DNA of 64,000 nt from Promicromonospora iranensis (GTDB lineage: Bacteria; Actinomycetota; Actinomycetes; Actinomycetales; Cellulomonadaceae), in assembly GCF_028994805.1 (NCBI RefSeq), contig NZ_JAJQQP010000005.1, positions 310,001 through 374,000 of the forward strand, read 5' to 3'. The notes beneath the pieces are model-generated. The model was not told the origin of the DNA. It was given only the letters and a program-made list of their open reading frames with translations, and searched no databases. Positions within the stretch are counted from its first letter, which is position 1; each line of letters starts with the position of its first letter. Made by a program: the position numbers and the translations under genes. Shown piece by piece: positions 24,713 to 32,686 of this stretch.

Positions 24713-25670
24713 TTCGAGAACTGACTCGAGAACTGACTCGGGAACCGAGTCCACGAGCCGCCCCGTGCGGTACCGCTCGGCAGCGACCGCCGGCACCTCG
24801 TCGCCAAGTGCCACCCCGGGGCGTGCGGACGGCCGACAGGTCAGGCTCACGCTGCGCCGAGCAGGCAAGCACGCGCTGCTGATCCTCGGCGTCGTCACCA
24901 CGCTGTACCCGGTGCTGTGGATGCTGGTGAGCTCGCTGCGGCCGGACGGCCAGATCTTCGGCAACCCGTCGCTGCTGCTGACGACCTTCCACACCGAGAA
25001 CTACGCCTACGGCTGGACCGCGCTGGGCAGGCCGTTCAGCGTCTACCTGTTCAACTCGGCCCTCGTCGTGATCGGCTCGATCATCGGCAACCTCGTGAGC
25101 TGCTCGATGGCGGCCTATGCGTTCGCCCGGCTCCGCTTCCGGTTCCAGCGCCCGGCGTTCGCCTACATGCTCGTCTCGATCATGCTTCCCGTGCACGTCG
25201 TGATCGTGCCGCAGTACATCCTGTGGGCGCAGGCGGGGCTGGTGAACTCCTTCTGGCCGCTCATCGTGCCCAAGCTGCTGGCCACCGACGCGTTCTTCAT
25301 CTTCCTCATGATCCAGTTCATCCGCGGGTTGCCCAAGGAGCTGGACGAGGCGGCCCGCATCGACGGGGCCGGGCACGCCCGGATCTTCTTCCAGATCATC
25401 CTGCCGCTGATGAAGCCGGCGCTGGCCACCACAGCGATCTTCACGTTCATCTGGACGTGGAACGACTTCTTCTCCCAGCTGATCTATCTCACGGACCCGG
25501 AGCAGTACACCGTCCCGATCGCGTTGCGCTCGTTCATCGACGCGCAGTCGAGCTCCTCGTTCGGCGGGATGTTCGCGATGAGCGTCGTCGCCATCGTGCC
25601 CCTCGTCCTCGCCTTTGCCCTCGGCCAGAAGTACCTGGTGCAGGGCATCGCCACCACCGGGCTCAAGTGA
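24702..25670 (+). CDS. Sugar ABC transporter permease (MalG-type, CUT1)
   Basis: A 322-residue permease with six membrane segments and the EAA loop E-A-A-R-I-D-G-A-G at about residues 216-224. The start at 24702 overlaps the end of the first permease by 11 bases. The first 50 residues are hydrophilic and unusual: residues 2-17 are repeats of R-T-D-S from 12-base units, before the first membrane segment at about residue 60. The conserved end region (W-T-W-N-D-F-F) is present near residue 262. Forms the membrane channel with the upstream permease. Confidence 0.88.
   Translation: MRTDSRTDSRTDSGTESTSRPVRYRSAATAGTSSPSATPGRADGRQVRLTLRRAGKHALLILGVVTTLYPVLWMLVSSLRPDGQIFGNPSLLLTTFHTENYAYGWTALGRPFSVYLFNSALVVIGSIIGNLVSCSMAAYAFARLRFRFQRPAFAYMLVSIMLPVHVVIVPQYILWAQAGLVNSFWPLIVPKLLATDAFFIFLMIQFIRGLPKELDEAARIDGAGHARIFFQIILPLMKPALATTAIFTFIWTWNDFFSQLIYLTDPEQYTVPIALRSFIDAQSSSSFGGMFAMSVVAIVPLVLAFALGQKYLVQGIATTGLK
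24704..24751 (+). repeat. Four 12-bp units at a permease-permease junction
   Basis: GAGAACTGATTC, GAGAACTGACTC twice, then a degenerate GGGAACCGAGTC. The first unit includes the stop codon of the upstream permease and codons 2 onward of the downstream one. Confidence 0.85.
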
Positions 25671-25696
25671 TCCCTCGGACAAGAAGGAAACCAGCC

Positions 25697-27013
25697 ATGA
25701 AGCGCATCCGTCGTACCGCCGCCGGCACCGTCGCCAGCACTGTCGCGGTGGCCGTGACCCTGACGCTCGCCGCCTGCGGCGTCGCCCAGCCCCAGGCCTC
25801 GACCGAGCTCGCCGACGAGCCCGTCACCCTGCGTGTCACGTGGTGGGGCGGAGACACCCGTCATGCCCGCACCCAGGAGGTGTTCGACCTGTTCGAGGAG
25901 GAGCACCCCAACATCACCATCGAGCCGGAGTTCTCCGACTGGAGCGGCTACTGGGAGAAGCTCGCCACCGCCACGGCGGGCGGCAACGCGCCCGACGTCA
26001 TCCAGATGGACCAGGTCTACCTCGCTTCCTACGCCTCGCGCGGCAGCCTCGTCGACCTCAGCACCATGCCGCAGCTCGACACGTCCGGCCTCGAGCCGTC
26101 CGTGCTGGAGATGGGCAAGTGGAAGGACGCCCTCTACGCGATGCCGGTCTCGACCACCTCGACCGGCCTGCTGGTGAACACGGACCTCGTCGAGGAGATC
26201 GGTGTCTCCCTGCCCGACACCTCGACCTGGAGCTGGGACCAGTTCGAGGCGTGGGCCCAGCAGTTCTCCGAGAAGTCGCCGGACGGCACGTACGGTACGA
26301 GCGTCATCTACAACGAGTTCTCTCTGCAGCTGTTCGCCCGCCAGCAGGGCGACCAGCTGTTCTCCGAGGACGACATAGTGATCGAGCCCGAGACGCTGGC
26401 CGACTACTTCCAGCTCGCCCTCGACTGGACCAAGGACGGCGCCGCACCGTCGGCCTCCATCACCGCCGAGACGCTCACGCTGCCGCTCGACCAGGGTTTC
26501 TTCGCAACCGGCAAGACCGCGGCGATCTTCACGCCCTCGACCATGATCACCGCGTACTCGGCGGCCATGGGCGGTGCCGAGCTGGAGCTCGTGCCGCTGC
26601 CGACCCCCGACGAGGACACCACGAAGTACGACTACTACAAGCCTGGGATGTACTGGTCCGTGTCGGCCAAATCGGAGCACCCCGCAGAGGCGGCGCTGCT
26701 CGTGGACTTCATGGTCAACGACGCCGAGGCGGCCAAGATCATCGGGACCGAGCGCGGCATCCCGGCCAACGCCGCGACCCTTGAGGCGCTCGGTGACGAC
26801 CTCACGCCCGAGGAGCGCAAGGCCGCCGACTTCGCCGAGCAGCGCGCTTCCCATCTGGGCGAGGCACCGGCGATCGTGCCGAACGGCGCCTCCGACATCG
26901 AGACGATCCTGTCCCGCTACCTCCAGGACGTCATGTTCGAACGACAGACACCCGAGGACGCGGCGAACGCATTGATCGCCGAGGTCCGCAGCTCCACCAA
27001 CGCCGCCAACTGA
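25697..27013 (+). CDS. ABC transporter sugar-binding lipoprotein
   Basis: A 438-residue extracellular solute-binding protein (family 1, CUT1). The signal peptide is followed by the lipobox L-A-A-C, with Cys27 as the lipidated residue. The binding-protein phrase V-T-W-W-G-G-D-T-R starts near residue 47, and aromatic-rich segments (D-W-S-G-Y-W-E-K; Y-D-Y-Y-K-P-G-M-Y-W) are suited to stacking on sugar rings. Anchored outside the membrane, it delivers ligand to the two permeases just upstream. The ligand cannot be read; the two downstream dehydrogenases suggest an inositol, glycoside or sugar acid. Confidence 0.88.
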   Translation: MKRIRRTAAGTVASTVAVAVTLTLAACGVAQPQASTELADEPVTLRVTWWGGDTRHARTQEVFDLFEEEHPNITIEPEFSDWSGYWEKLATATAGGNAPDVIQMDQVYLASYASRGSLVDLSTMPQLDTSGLEPSVLEMGKWKDALYAMPVSTTSTGLLVNTDLVEEIGVSLPDTSTWSWDQFEAWAQQFSEKSPDGTYGTSVIYNEFSLQLFARQQGDQLFSEDDIVIEPETLADYFQLALDWTKDGAAPSASITAETLTLPLDQGFFATGKTAAIFTPSTMITAYSAAMGGAELELVPLPTPDEDTTKYDYYKPGMYWSVSAKSEHPAEAALLVDFMVNDAEAAKIIGTERGIPANAATLEALGDDLTPEERKAADFAEQRASHLGEAPAIVPNGASDIETILSRYLQDVMFERQTPEDAANALIAEVRSSTNAAN

Positions 27014-27024
27014 CCGGAGGAACA

Positions 27025-28191
27025 GTGCTCAAGATCGGGATCATCGGGACCGGCGGGATCGCCCGTGCACACATCGACGGGTACCAACGCTTCCCCGCCG
27101 AGTGCGAGATCGTCGCGCTCTGCGACATCACGCCGGGCAAGGCCGCGGCCGTCGGCGCGGAGCTCGGCCTCGCCGGCGCGCGGGCGTACGACAGCGCCGA
27201 GGACCTGCTCGCGGCCGAGAGGCTGGACCTTGTCAGCATCGCGACACCGCCGTCCAGCCACGCCGAGCTCACCATCGCCGCGCTGCGGGCCGGCGTCGAC
27301 GTGCTCGTCGAGAAGCCCATGGCGCCGTCGCTCGAGGAGTGCGACGCGATGCTCGCGGCCGCCGCCGAGAACGGCCAGCTCCTGTCCGTCGTGGCGCAGA
27401 ACCGCTTCCGCGACGACATGGCCACGCTCAAGGAGGTGCTCGACTCCGGCCTGACCGGGCCGGTCTCCCACGCGCAGGTCTCCTCTGCCTGGTGGCGCGG
27501 CACCGCCTACTACGACCTGTGGTGGCGCGGCACCTGGGAGAAGGAGGGCGGCGGGTGCACCCTCAACCACGCCATCCATCACCTCGACCTCACCTCGTGG
27601 ATGTTCGGTGCGCCGAGCGCCGTCACCGCGGTGCTGAGCAACGCCGCGCACGAGAACTCGGAGGTCGAGGACCTCTCGGTGGCAGTGCTGCAGTACGACC
27701 GGGCGCTGGTCGAGGTGACCAGCTCGGTGGTGCACCACGGGGAGGAGCAGGCGATCGTCGTGCAGGGCCGCCACGCCCGCGTGTCCCAGCCGTGGAAGGT
27801 CGTCTCCGACGCGGCTCAGGAGAACGGGTTCCCGGCTCCCGGTGGCGACCCCGGTCGCGTCGCCGAGATCGAGGCGCTCGCGGCGTCGCACACCCCGTTG
27901 GAGCACGAGGGCCACCCCGGGCAGATCGGCGACATGCTCGGGGCGGTGCGCGACCGGCGTCGCCCGGCCGTGGACGGCGCGGACGGACGCCGGGCGATCG
28001 AGCTCGTCACCGCGATCTACGCGGCGGGGATCGAACGACGTACCGTCGACCTGCCGCTGGCGCCGGACGACCCGTACTATCGCGCGGGCACGCTCCTGGA
28101 GCGCGCCCCGCACTTCTTCGAGAAGGCGGAGTCGAGGACCGACCTGCCCGGCGAGATCACCGTGGGCAGCAGCGCGGCCGCCGGCCGCTGA
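27025..28191 (+). CDS. Gfo/Idh/MocA-family oxidoreductase (first)
   Basis: A 388-residue NAD(P)-dependent dehydrogenase. The Rossmann motif G-I-I-G-T-G-G-I-A is at residues 5-13, and the family signature E-K-P-M-A at about 97-101 supplies the catalytic lysine. A conserved histidine pair lies in N-H-A-I-H-H-L-D near 190. Such enzymes oxidise sugars, inositols or glycosides at a ring hydroxyl. The GTG at 27025 follows CGGAGGAACA and lies 11 bases after the binding-protein gene, so it is in the same operon. Confidence 0.85.
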   Translation: MLKIGIIGTGGIARAHIDGYQRFPAECEIVALCDITPGKAAAVGAELGLAGARAYDSAEDLLAAERLDLVSIATPPSSHAELTIAALRAGVDVLVEKPMAPSLEECDAMLAAAAENGQLLSVVAQNRFRDDMATLKEVLDSGLTGPVSHAQVSSAWWRGTAYYDLWWRGTWEKEGGGCTLNHAIHHLDLTSWMFGAPSAVTAVLSNAAHENSEVEDLSVAVLQYDRALVEVTSSVVHHGEEQAIVVQGRHARVSQPWKVVSDAAQENGFPAPGGDPGRVAEIEALAASHTPLEHEGHPGQIGDMLGAVRDRRRPAVDGADGRRAIELVTAIYAAGIERRTVDLPLAPDDPYYRAGTLLERAPHFFEKAESRTDLPGEITVGSSAAAGR

Positions 28192-28273
28192 CTCGACCTG
28201 GGTACGTCTCGAGCGGACGTCCCGACAGACTGCCACCAGAGATACGCCACCAGAGAACAGGACCAGAGACGTC

Positions 28274-29347
28274 ATGACGACGACCAGCGGCGCCGCCTAC
28301 GCGCCTGAACCGATCCCCGATGCCGTGGTGAGCGCCGGCGACTTCCCCATCGCGGCGGTGCGCCTGGACCACGGGCACATCTACGGCATGTGTGAAGGAC
28401 TGATCAGCGCCGGAGCGACGCTCAAGTGGGTGTACGACCCGGACCCGGCGAAGGTCGCGGCGTTCCGCGACAGGTTCCCGGACGTGCGGGTCGCGCGGAG
28501 CGAGGACGAGGTCCTGGACGACGACGAGGTCCGCCTCGTCGCCGGAGCGGCGGTCACCTCGGAGCGCTGTGCGCTCGGTCTGCGGGCCCTCGAGGCGGGC
28601 AAGGACTACTTCACGGACAAGGCTCCGCTGACCACCCTCGACCAGCTCACGGCGGCGCGGGAGGCTACCGCCCGGACGGGGCGCAAGTACGCCGTCTACT
28701 ACTCCGAGCGGATCCACGTCGAGGCGGCGGTCCTGGCCGGCCAGCTCATCGACCAGGGCGCGATCGGCCGGGTGCTGCAGGTCATGGGCCTCGGGCCGCA
28801 CCGTCTGGGCACCGGGCGCCCGGACTGGTTCTTCGAGAAGGAGAAGTACGGCGGGATCCTCTGTGACATCGGCAGCCACAACTTCGAGCAGATGCTGTAC
28901 TTCGCCGGCGCCAAGGACGCCGAGGTCGGCTACTCGGCGATCGCGAACTACCACCACCCCGAGCACCCGGGGCTCGACGACTTCGGCGAGGCGACGATCG
29001 TCATGGACAACGGCGCCAGCGGCTACTGCCGGGTCGACTGGTTCACCCCCGACGGCCTGAGCACGTGGGGCGACGGGCGCACGTTCGTGCTCGGCACCGA
29101 CGGCTACATCGAGCTGCGCAAGTACGCCAACGTCGGCACGGACGAGGGCCCCGGCCACGTGTTCCTCGTCGACGGCAAGGGCGAGCACCACCTCGTCGCG
29201 GACGGGAACGTGGGCTTCCCCTTCTTCGGCCAGCTCATCCTCGACTGCCTCGAGCGCACGGAGACCGCGATGACGCAGGAGCACGCGTTCAAGGCGGCAG
29301 AGCTCAGCGTCCTGGCGCAGCAGGGGGCGCGGGTCCTCACGGCGTGA
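28274..29347 (+). CDS. Gfo/Idh/MocA-family oxidoreductase (second)
   Basis: A 357-residue protein of the same superfamily as its neighbour but atypical. The glycine-rich nucleotide loop is replaced by L-D-H-G-H-I-Y-G-M near residues 34-42, as in a subgroup of bacterial sugar dehydrogenases and isomerases. The usual E-K-P is D-K-A-P near 117-120, keeping the lysine. A D-I-G-S-H-N-F-E-Q motif near 198 carries the histidine. It ends the operon and is followed by a strong terminator hairpin at 29354. An 82-base gap to the upstream gene holds only short CCACCAGAGA-type repeats. It probably acts with the first dehydrogenase on the imported sugar. Confidence 0.78.
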   Translation: MTTTSGAAYAPEPIPDAVVSAGDFPIAAVRLDHGHIYGMCEGLISAGATLKWVYDPDPAKVAAFRDRFPDVRVARSEDEVLDDDEVRLVAGAAVTSERCALGLRALEAGKDYFTDKAPLTTLDQLTAAREATARTGRKYAVYYSERIHVEAAVLAGQLIDQGAIGRVLQVMGLGPHRLGTGRPDWFFEKEKYGGILCDIGSHNFEQMLYFAGAKDAEVGYSAIANYHHPEHPGLDDFGEATIVMDNGASGYCRVDWFTPDGLSTWGDGRTFVLGTDGYIELRKYANVGTDEGPGHVFLVDGKGEHHLVADGNVGFPFFGQLILDCLERTETAMTQEHAFKAAELSVLAQQGARVLTA

Positions 29348-29353
29348 GCCTCT

Positions 29354-29385
29354 GCCTGGCCGCCCGGTTCGCCGGGCGGGCAGGC
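29354..29385. terminator. Hairpin terminator between convergent genes
   Basis: GCCTG and CGCCCGG pair with CCGGGCG and CAGGC around a TTCG tetraloop, with a short internal mismatch. It follows the second dehydrogenase gene and lies 11 bases before the stop of the convergent unknown gene. There is no T-tract. Confidence 0.65.
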
Positions 29386-29395
29386 ACGGGCAGGG

Positions 29396-30565
29396 CTACC
29401 AGTCGCGGGTCGCGTCGACGCCGTCGAGCAGCGCCTGCCGCTCGGCGGTGGCGTCGAGTCCCCGTTCGGCGGCCGCGGCGACGAGCACCCCGACGAGGGC
29501 GTCGTACAGCTCCTCGCGCTCCTCGGTCATGATGAGGTCCTCGCCCGCGGCCTCGTTGATGGCGTTGAAGGCCTCGCCGTACTCCGAGCCGATGCGCTCC
29601 AGGACCGCCGTCCGGTCGGCGGGGGAACCGTCCAGCGCGGCAAGGACCTGTCGGCGGGTGTTCCGGAGCTGCGCCACCGATCTCGTGTAGGCGCGCTTGC
29701 TGACGCCCGCGCGCCCGTCCCAGTCCCGTAGCGGGTTGTCGCGGTTCTTGGCGACCCAGCCCGGTCTGCGCGCGCCCGTCACGCTCAGGTACGTGCCGTT
29801 CGCGGCCTCCGGCCGCCAGACCCGGCGCATCGCCGCGGCGTACTCGTGCGGGATGTCGTGCAGGTCGACATGCTCCAGCTCTGGCGTGCCTGACGGGGTG
29901 ATGTGATCGGCGGCGGTCATCCCGAAGTAGCCGGTGACCGAGAGCGTGCGCAGGCCGGCGAGCTGGTCGAGGGCTGAGGCACCGGTCATCTCGTCGAGCT
30001 CGCCGTAGAGCCGGAGCTCGGTCAGGTTCGGGAAGGTGGCGGCAAGGGCCGCGGCGTCGAGACGTTCGACACCGCTGACGGACAGGCGCCGGACGGTCGA
30101 CGCGTCGACATCGGCCGGGATTTGGAGCTCGGGCCCCTCGATCGACACCTGAGCCGGATCGTCCTCCCAGTCCGTCCGGCCGCTCGCGGCGCGCCGTTCC
30201 CAGTGGAGCGCGTCGCCGACACCCCACCTCAGCCCGTAGCTCTGGGAGGAGCTGGCGACCAGCGGCGTAGCCGTACCGATCACCGTGCAGCCGCGCGGCA
30301 GCACCCAGGGGTAGTGGCAGTGGCTGCGCTGTCCGTTCCAGCTGCCGGCCTGTCGGGACAGCGGACGGAGGACGCCCAGGTCGGCGAGAGCCTCCGGCCG
30401 GTTCGGGCTGGACCAGTCGAGGTCGAGCACGTCTGCCAGCTCCTCGTCCGCATCCAGGCCGGTGACCTGCGCCGCGGCCCACTCACCGAGGTCGGCGTGC
30501 CAGGTCACGACGACGTCTCCCGGCGTGAGCGGGCGGGGTGGGGTCTTGGTGCGCAGGAGAGCCAT
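29396..30565 (-). CDS. Unknown protein with leucine-rich-like repeats
   Basis: A 389-residue soluble protein that I do not recognise with confidence. Residues 1-60 form a compact region with V-V-V-T-W-H-A-D-L-G-E-W. About residues 150-260 carry spaced leucines resembling leucine-rich repeats (V-R-R-L-S-V-S-G-V; L-T-E-L-R-L-Y-G-E-L; L-R-T-L-S-V-T-G-Y). The last 110 are helical and charged. No signal peptide or membrane segment is seen. The ATG at 30565 is chosen because TACGTT lies seven bases upstream, the pattern of a leaderless message; an ATG at 30595 is also in frame. It is divergent from the iron transport operon. Confidence 0.65.
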   Translation of the reverse strand: MALLRTKTPPRPLTPGDVVVTWHADLGEWAAAQVTGLDADEELADVLDLDWSSPNRPEALADLGVLRPLSRQAGSWNGQRSHCHYPWVLPRGCTVIGTATPLVASSSQSYGLRWGVGDALHWERRAASGRTDWEDDPAQVSIEGPELQIPADVDASTVRRLSVSGVERLDAAALAATFPNLTELRLYGELDEMTGASALDQLAGLRTLSVTGYFGMTAADHITPSGTPELEHVDLHDIPHEYAAAMRRVWRPEAANGTYLSVTGARRPGWVAKNRDNPLRDWDGRAGVSKRAYTRSVAQLRNTRRQVLAALDGSPADRTAVLERIGSEYGEAFNAINEAAGEDLIMTEEREELYDALVGVLVAAAAERGLDATAERQALLDGVDATRDW

Positions 30566-30572
30566 GGCCGCA

Positions 30573-30578
30573 AACGTA
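30573..30578 (-). promoter_or_regulatory. -10 hexamer of a leaderless gene
   Basis: TACGTT on the minus strand, seven bases before the ATG at 30565. No Shine-Dalgarno sequence is present. Confidence 0.45.
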
Positions 30579-30698
30579 GCCGTGGTCACTGACATCGGGC
30601 CCGCGCCCGGCACGGTCTGGGCCGGCACCTGGTAGAGCGGGATGCCCTTTCACCCGCACCTTCTCGCGTGCTGAGAGGGTGTCGAAGGTGTGCCAACG

Positions 30699-30717
30699 TA
30701 AGGTTAGGCTTACCTGC
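30699..30717. promoter_or_regulatory. IdeR/DtxR-type iron box
   Basis: TAAGGTTAGGCTTACCTGC matches the actinobacterial iron-box consensus (TTAGGTTAGGCTTACCTAA) at all but a few outer positions. It ends directly at the GTG of the ABC ATPase gene and contains the likely -10 hexamer TAGGCT (30705-30710), so an iron-loaded repressor would block the promoter. Confidence 0.85.
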
Positions 30718-31536
30718 GTGACTCCAACTGCCCTCCGTGGTGACGATCTTGTGCTGGGCTACCAGCGCACCACCGTCGTGCACGGTGTCGCCGTGCACCT
30801 GACGCCCGGCATCGTGACGGCGCTCGTCGGCCCGAACGGGTCCGGCAAGTCCACGGTGCTGCGCTCGCTCGCCCGCCTGCACCCGGTGCAGCAGGGGACC
30901 GTCAGCCTGGGGCCCACGCCCGACGACGCCGTCGACGCCGCACCGCTGTCCGCTCGCGAGTTCGCGCGCCGCGTCACGCTGCTGGCCCAGTCCCGCCCGC
31001 ACCCGGCGGGCCTCGAGGTGCGCGACGTCGTGGCGTTCGGCAGGCACCCGCACCGCCGCCGGTTCACGCCGCTGACCGACGCCGACCACACCGCCATCGA
31101 CCGCGCGATGGACATCACCGGCGTGACCGCCATGGCCCGCCGGGGCGTCGACCAGCTCTCCGGCGGCGAGGTGCAGCGCGTCTGGCTGGCCACCTGCCTG
31201 GCGCAGGAAACCGGCGTCGTGCTGCTGGACGAGCCCACCAACCACCTCGACCTGCGCTACCAGGTCGAGACCCTCGACCTCGTGCGCGACCTGGCCGAGG
31301 AGCACGGCACCGCCGTCGGCATCGTGCTGCACGACCTGGACCACGCCGCGTCCGTCGCGGACTCCGTCGTCCTGCTGCACGGCGGCCGCGTGCTCGCCGC
31401 AGGGGCACCTGCCCAGGTGCTCACGGCGGAGCACCTGTCGCTCGCCTACGGCCTGCCGATCGACGTCACCACCGACCCCGGCACCGGACGGGTCCGCGTG
31501 CACCCGCGCGGTCGCCACCACGGCCGGACGCGCTGA
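30718..31536 (+). CDS. Iron-siderophore ABC transporter ATPase (FecE/FepC-type)
   Basis: A 272-residue ATP-binding subunit. Walker A G-P-N-G-S-G-K-S-T is at about residues 38-46, the signature L-S-G-G-E at about 145-149, Walker B V-V-L-L-D-E-P-T near 165-172 and a switch histidine in V-L-H-D-L-D-H. It powers siderophore uptake with the downstream lipoprotein and double permease. The GTG at 30718 directly abuts the iron box, with -10 TAGGCT seven bases upstream, so the message is probably leaderless. Reading from an earlier in-frame codon would place the start upstream of the promoter. Confidence 0.9.
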   Translation: MTPTALRGDDLVLGYQRTTVVHGVAVHLTPGIVTALVGPNGSGKSTVLRSLARLHPVQQGTVSLGPTPDDAVDAAPLSAREFARRVTLLAQSRPHPAGLEVRDVVAFGRHPHRRRFTPLTDADHTAIDRAMDITGVTAMARRGVDQLSGGEVQRVWLATCLAQETGVVLLDEPTNHLDLRYQVETLDLVRDLAEEHGTAVGIVLHDLDHAASVADSVVLLHGGRVLAAGAPAQVLTAEHLSLAYGLPIDVTTDPGTGRVRVHPRGRHHGRTR

Positions 31537-31611
31537 CCTGGAGAGCCCGCACCGACGCCGTCGGCGCCCGCCGCGCCGGCACCTTTCAGACGTACCCGGC
31601 AGAACCTCGTC

Positions 31612-31640
31612 ACGTGTCACGAAACTCGACGTGTCACGAA
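31612..31640 (+). repeat. Direct repeat before the siderophore lipoprotein gene
   Basis: ACGTGTCACGAA occurs at 31612-31623 and 31629-31640 (period 17), ending 16 bases before the ATG at 31657. Its core GTGACACGT (reverse strand) equals the core of the LacI-type direct repeat at 23687-23715. It could bind a regulator, stabilise the message, or be a slippage product. Confidence 0.55.
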
Positions 31641-31656
31641 GATCAAGGAGAGACCC

Positions 31657-32682
31657 ATGTCCCTGCGCACAACCGCGTCCCTGGTGGGCGCCGCACTGCT
31701 CCTCCCGCTGACCCTGGCGGCCTGCGGCACCACCGACCCCGGAGCTGCCGCGTCGTCGGCCCCGGACGCGGCCGCCTCGGGCGACTGCGCCGACGTCACC
31801 ACCGAGACCGGGCCGGTCTCGCTGACCGACTCGTTCGGCCGCACCGTCGAGCTCGACGAGCCCGCCGAGCGTGTGGCGGTGCTCGAGTGGCAGCAGACCG
31901 AGGACCTCCTCAGCCTGTGCGTGAACCCGGTGGCCGTCGCCGACGTCGAGGGTTATCGCACCTGGGACAGCGCCGAGGAGCTGCCGGACGGCGTGACCGA
32001 CGTCGGTACGCGCGGCGAGCCGAACCTCGACGCCCTGTACGCCACCGAGCCGGACCTCGTCGTCATCGAGGCCTACACGCCCGACGACGAGATCATCGCC
32101 AAGCTCGAGGCCTACGACGTGCCGGTACTGGCCACCAAGGGCGCCGACGCGGCGGACCCGATCGCGAACATGCTCACCACGTTCGACCTCGTCGCGCAGG
32201 CCACCGGCCGCACCGAGCGGGCCGCGGCCGTCACCGAGGAGTTCGAGCAGCACCTGGCCGACGCCGAGGCGGCGATCAGCGAGGCCGCGCCCGAGCACAC
32301 CGACTTCGTGTACTTCGACGGCTGGATCGACGGCGGCAACGTCACCCTGCGCCCCTTCGGCCAGGGCTCCCTGATCGGTGAGCTGGGCGAGGAGATCGGT
32401 CTGACCAACGCCTGGACCGGCGAGGTCGACCCGGCCTACGGCCTGGGCCAGTCCGACATCGAGGGCATGACGGCGGTCGGCGACGCGACCCTCCTGTACA
32501 CCGGCACCCCGGACCCCGACGGCGACTGGACCACCGAGCTGGACAAGAACGACGTCTGGGCGAGCCTGCCCGCCGTCACCGAGGACCGGTCGCACGCGTT
32601 CCCGGAGCGCATCTGGACGTTCGGCGGCCCGCGGTCCGCGCAGCAGGTCGTCGACGCCTACGTCGACGTCTTCACGAAGTGA
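31657..32682 (+). CDS. Iron-siderophore ABC transporter substrate-binding lipoprotein
   Basis: A 341-residue binding protein of the FepB/FhuD class. The signal peptide ends in the lipobox L-A-A-C with Cys23 lipidated. The mature part starts with a low-complexity linker, then the two-lobe fold joined by a long helix (about residues 165-205); the phrase D-S-F-G-R-T-V-E-L near residue 58 and P-A-E-R-V-A-V-L are typical. It captures a ferric siderophore outside the membrane. AAGGAG lies just before the ATG. The gap from the ATPase gene (120 bases) holds the direct repeat at 31612. Confidence 0.9.
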   Translation: MSLRTTASLVGAALLLPLTLAACGTTDPGAAASSAPDAAASGDCADVTTETGPVSLTDSFGRTVELDEPAERVAVLEWQQTEDLLSLCVNPVAVADVEGYRTWDSAEELPDGVTDVGTRGEPNLDALYATEPDLVVIEAYTPDDEIIAKLEAYDVPVLATKGADAADPIANMLTTFDLVAQATGRTERAAAVTEEFEQHLADAEAAISEAAPEHTDFVYFDGWIDGGNVTLRPFGQGSLIGELGEEIGLTNAWTGEVDPAYGLGQSDIEGMTAVGDATLLYTGTPDPDGDWTTELDKNDVWASLPAVTEDRSHAFPERIWTFGGPRSAQQVVDAYVDVFTK

Positions 32683-32686
32683 CGCG

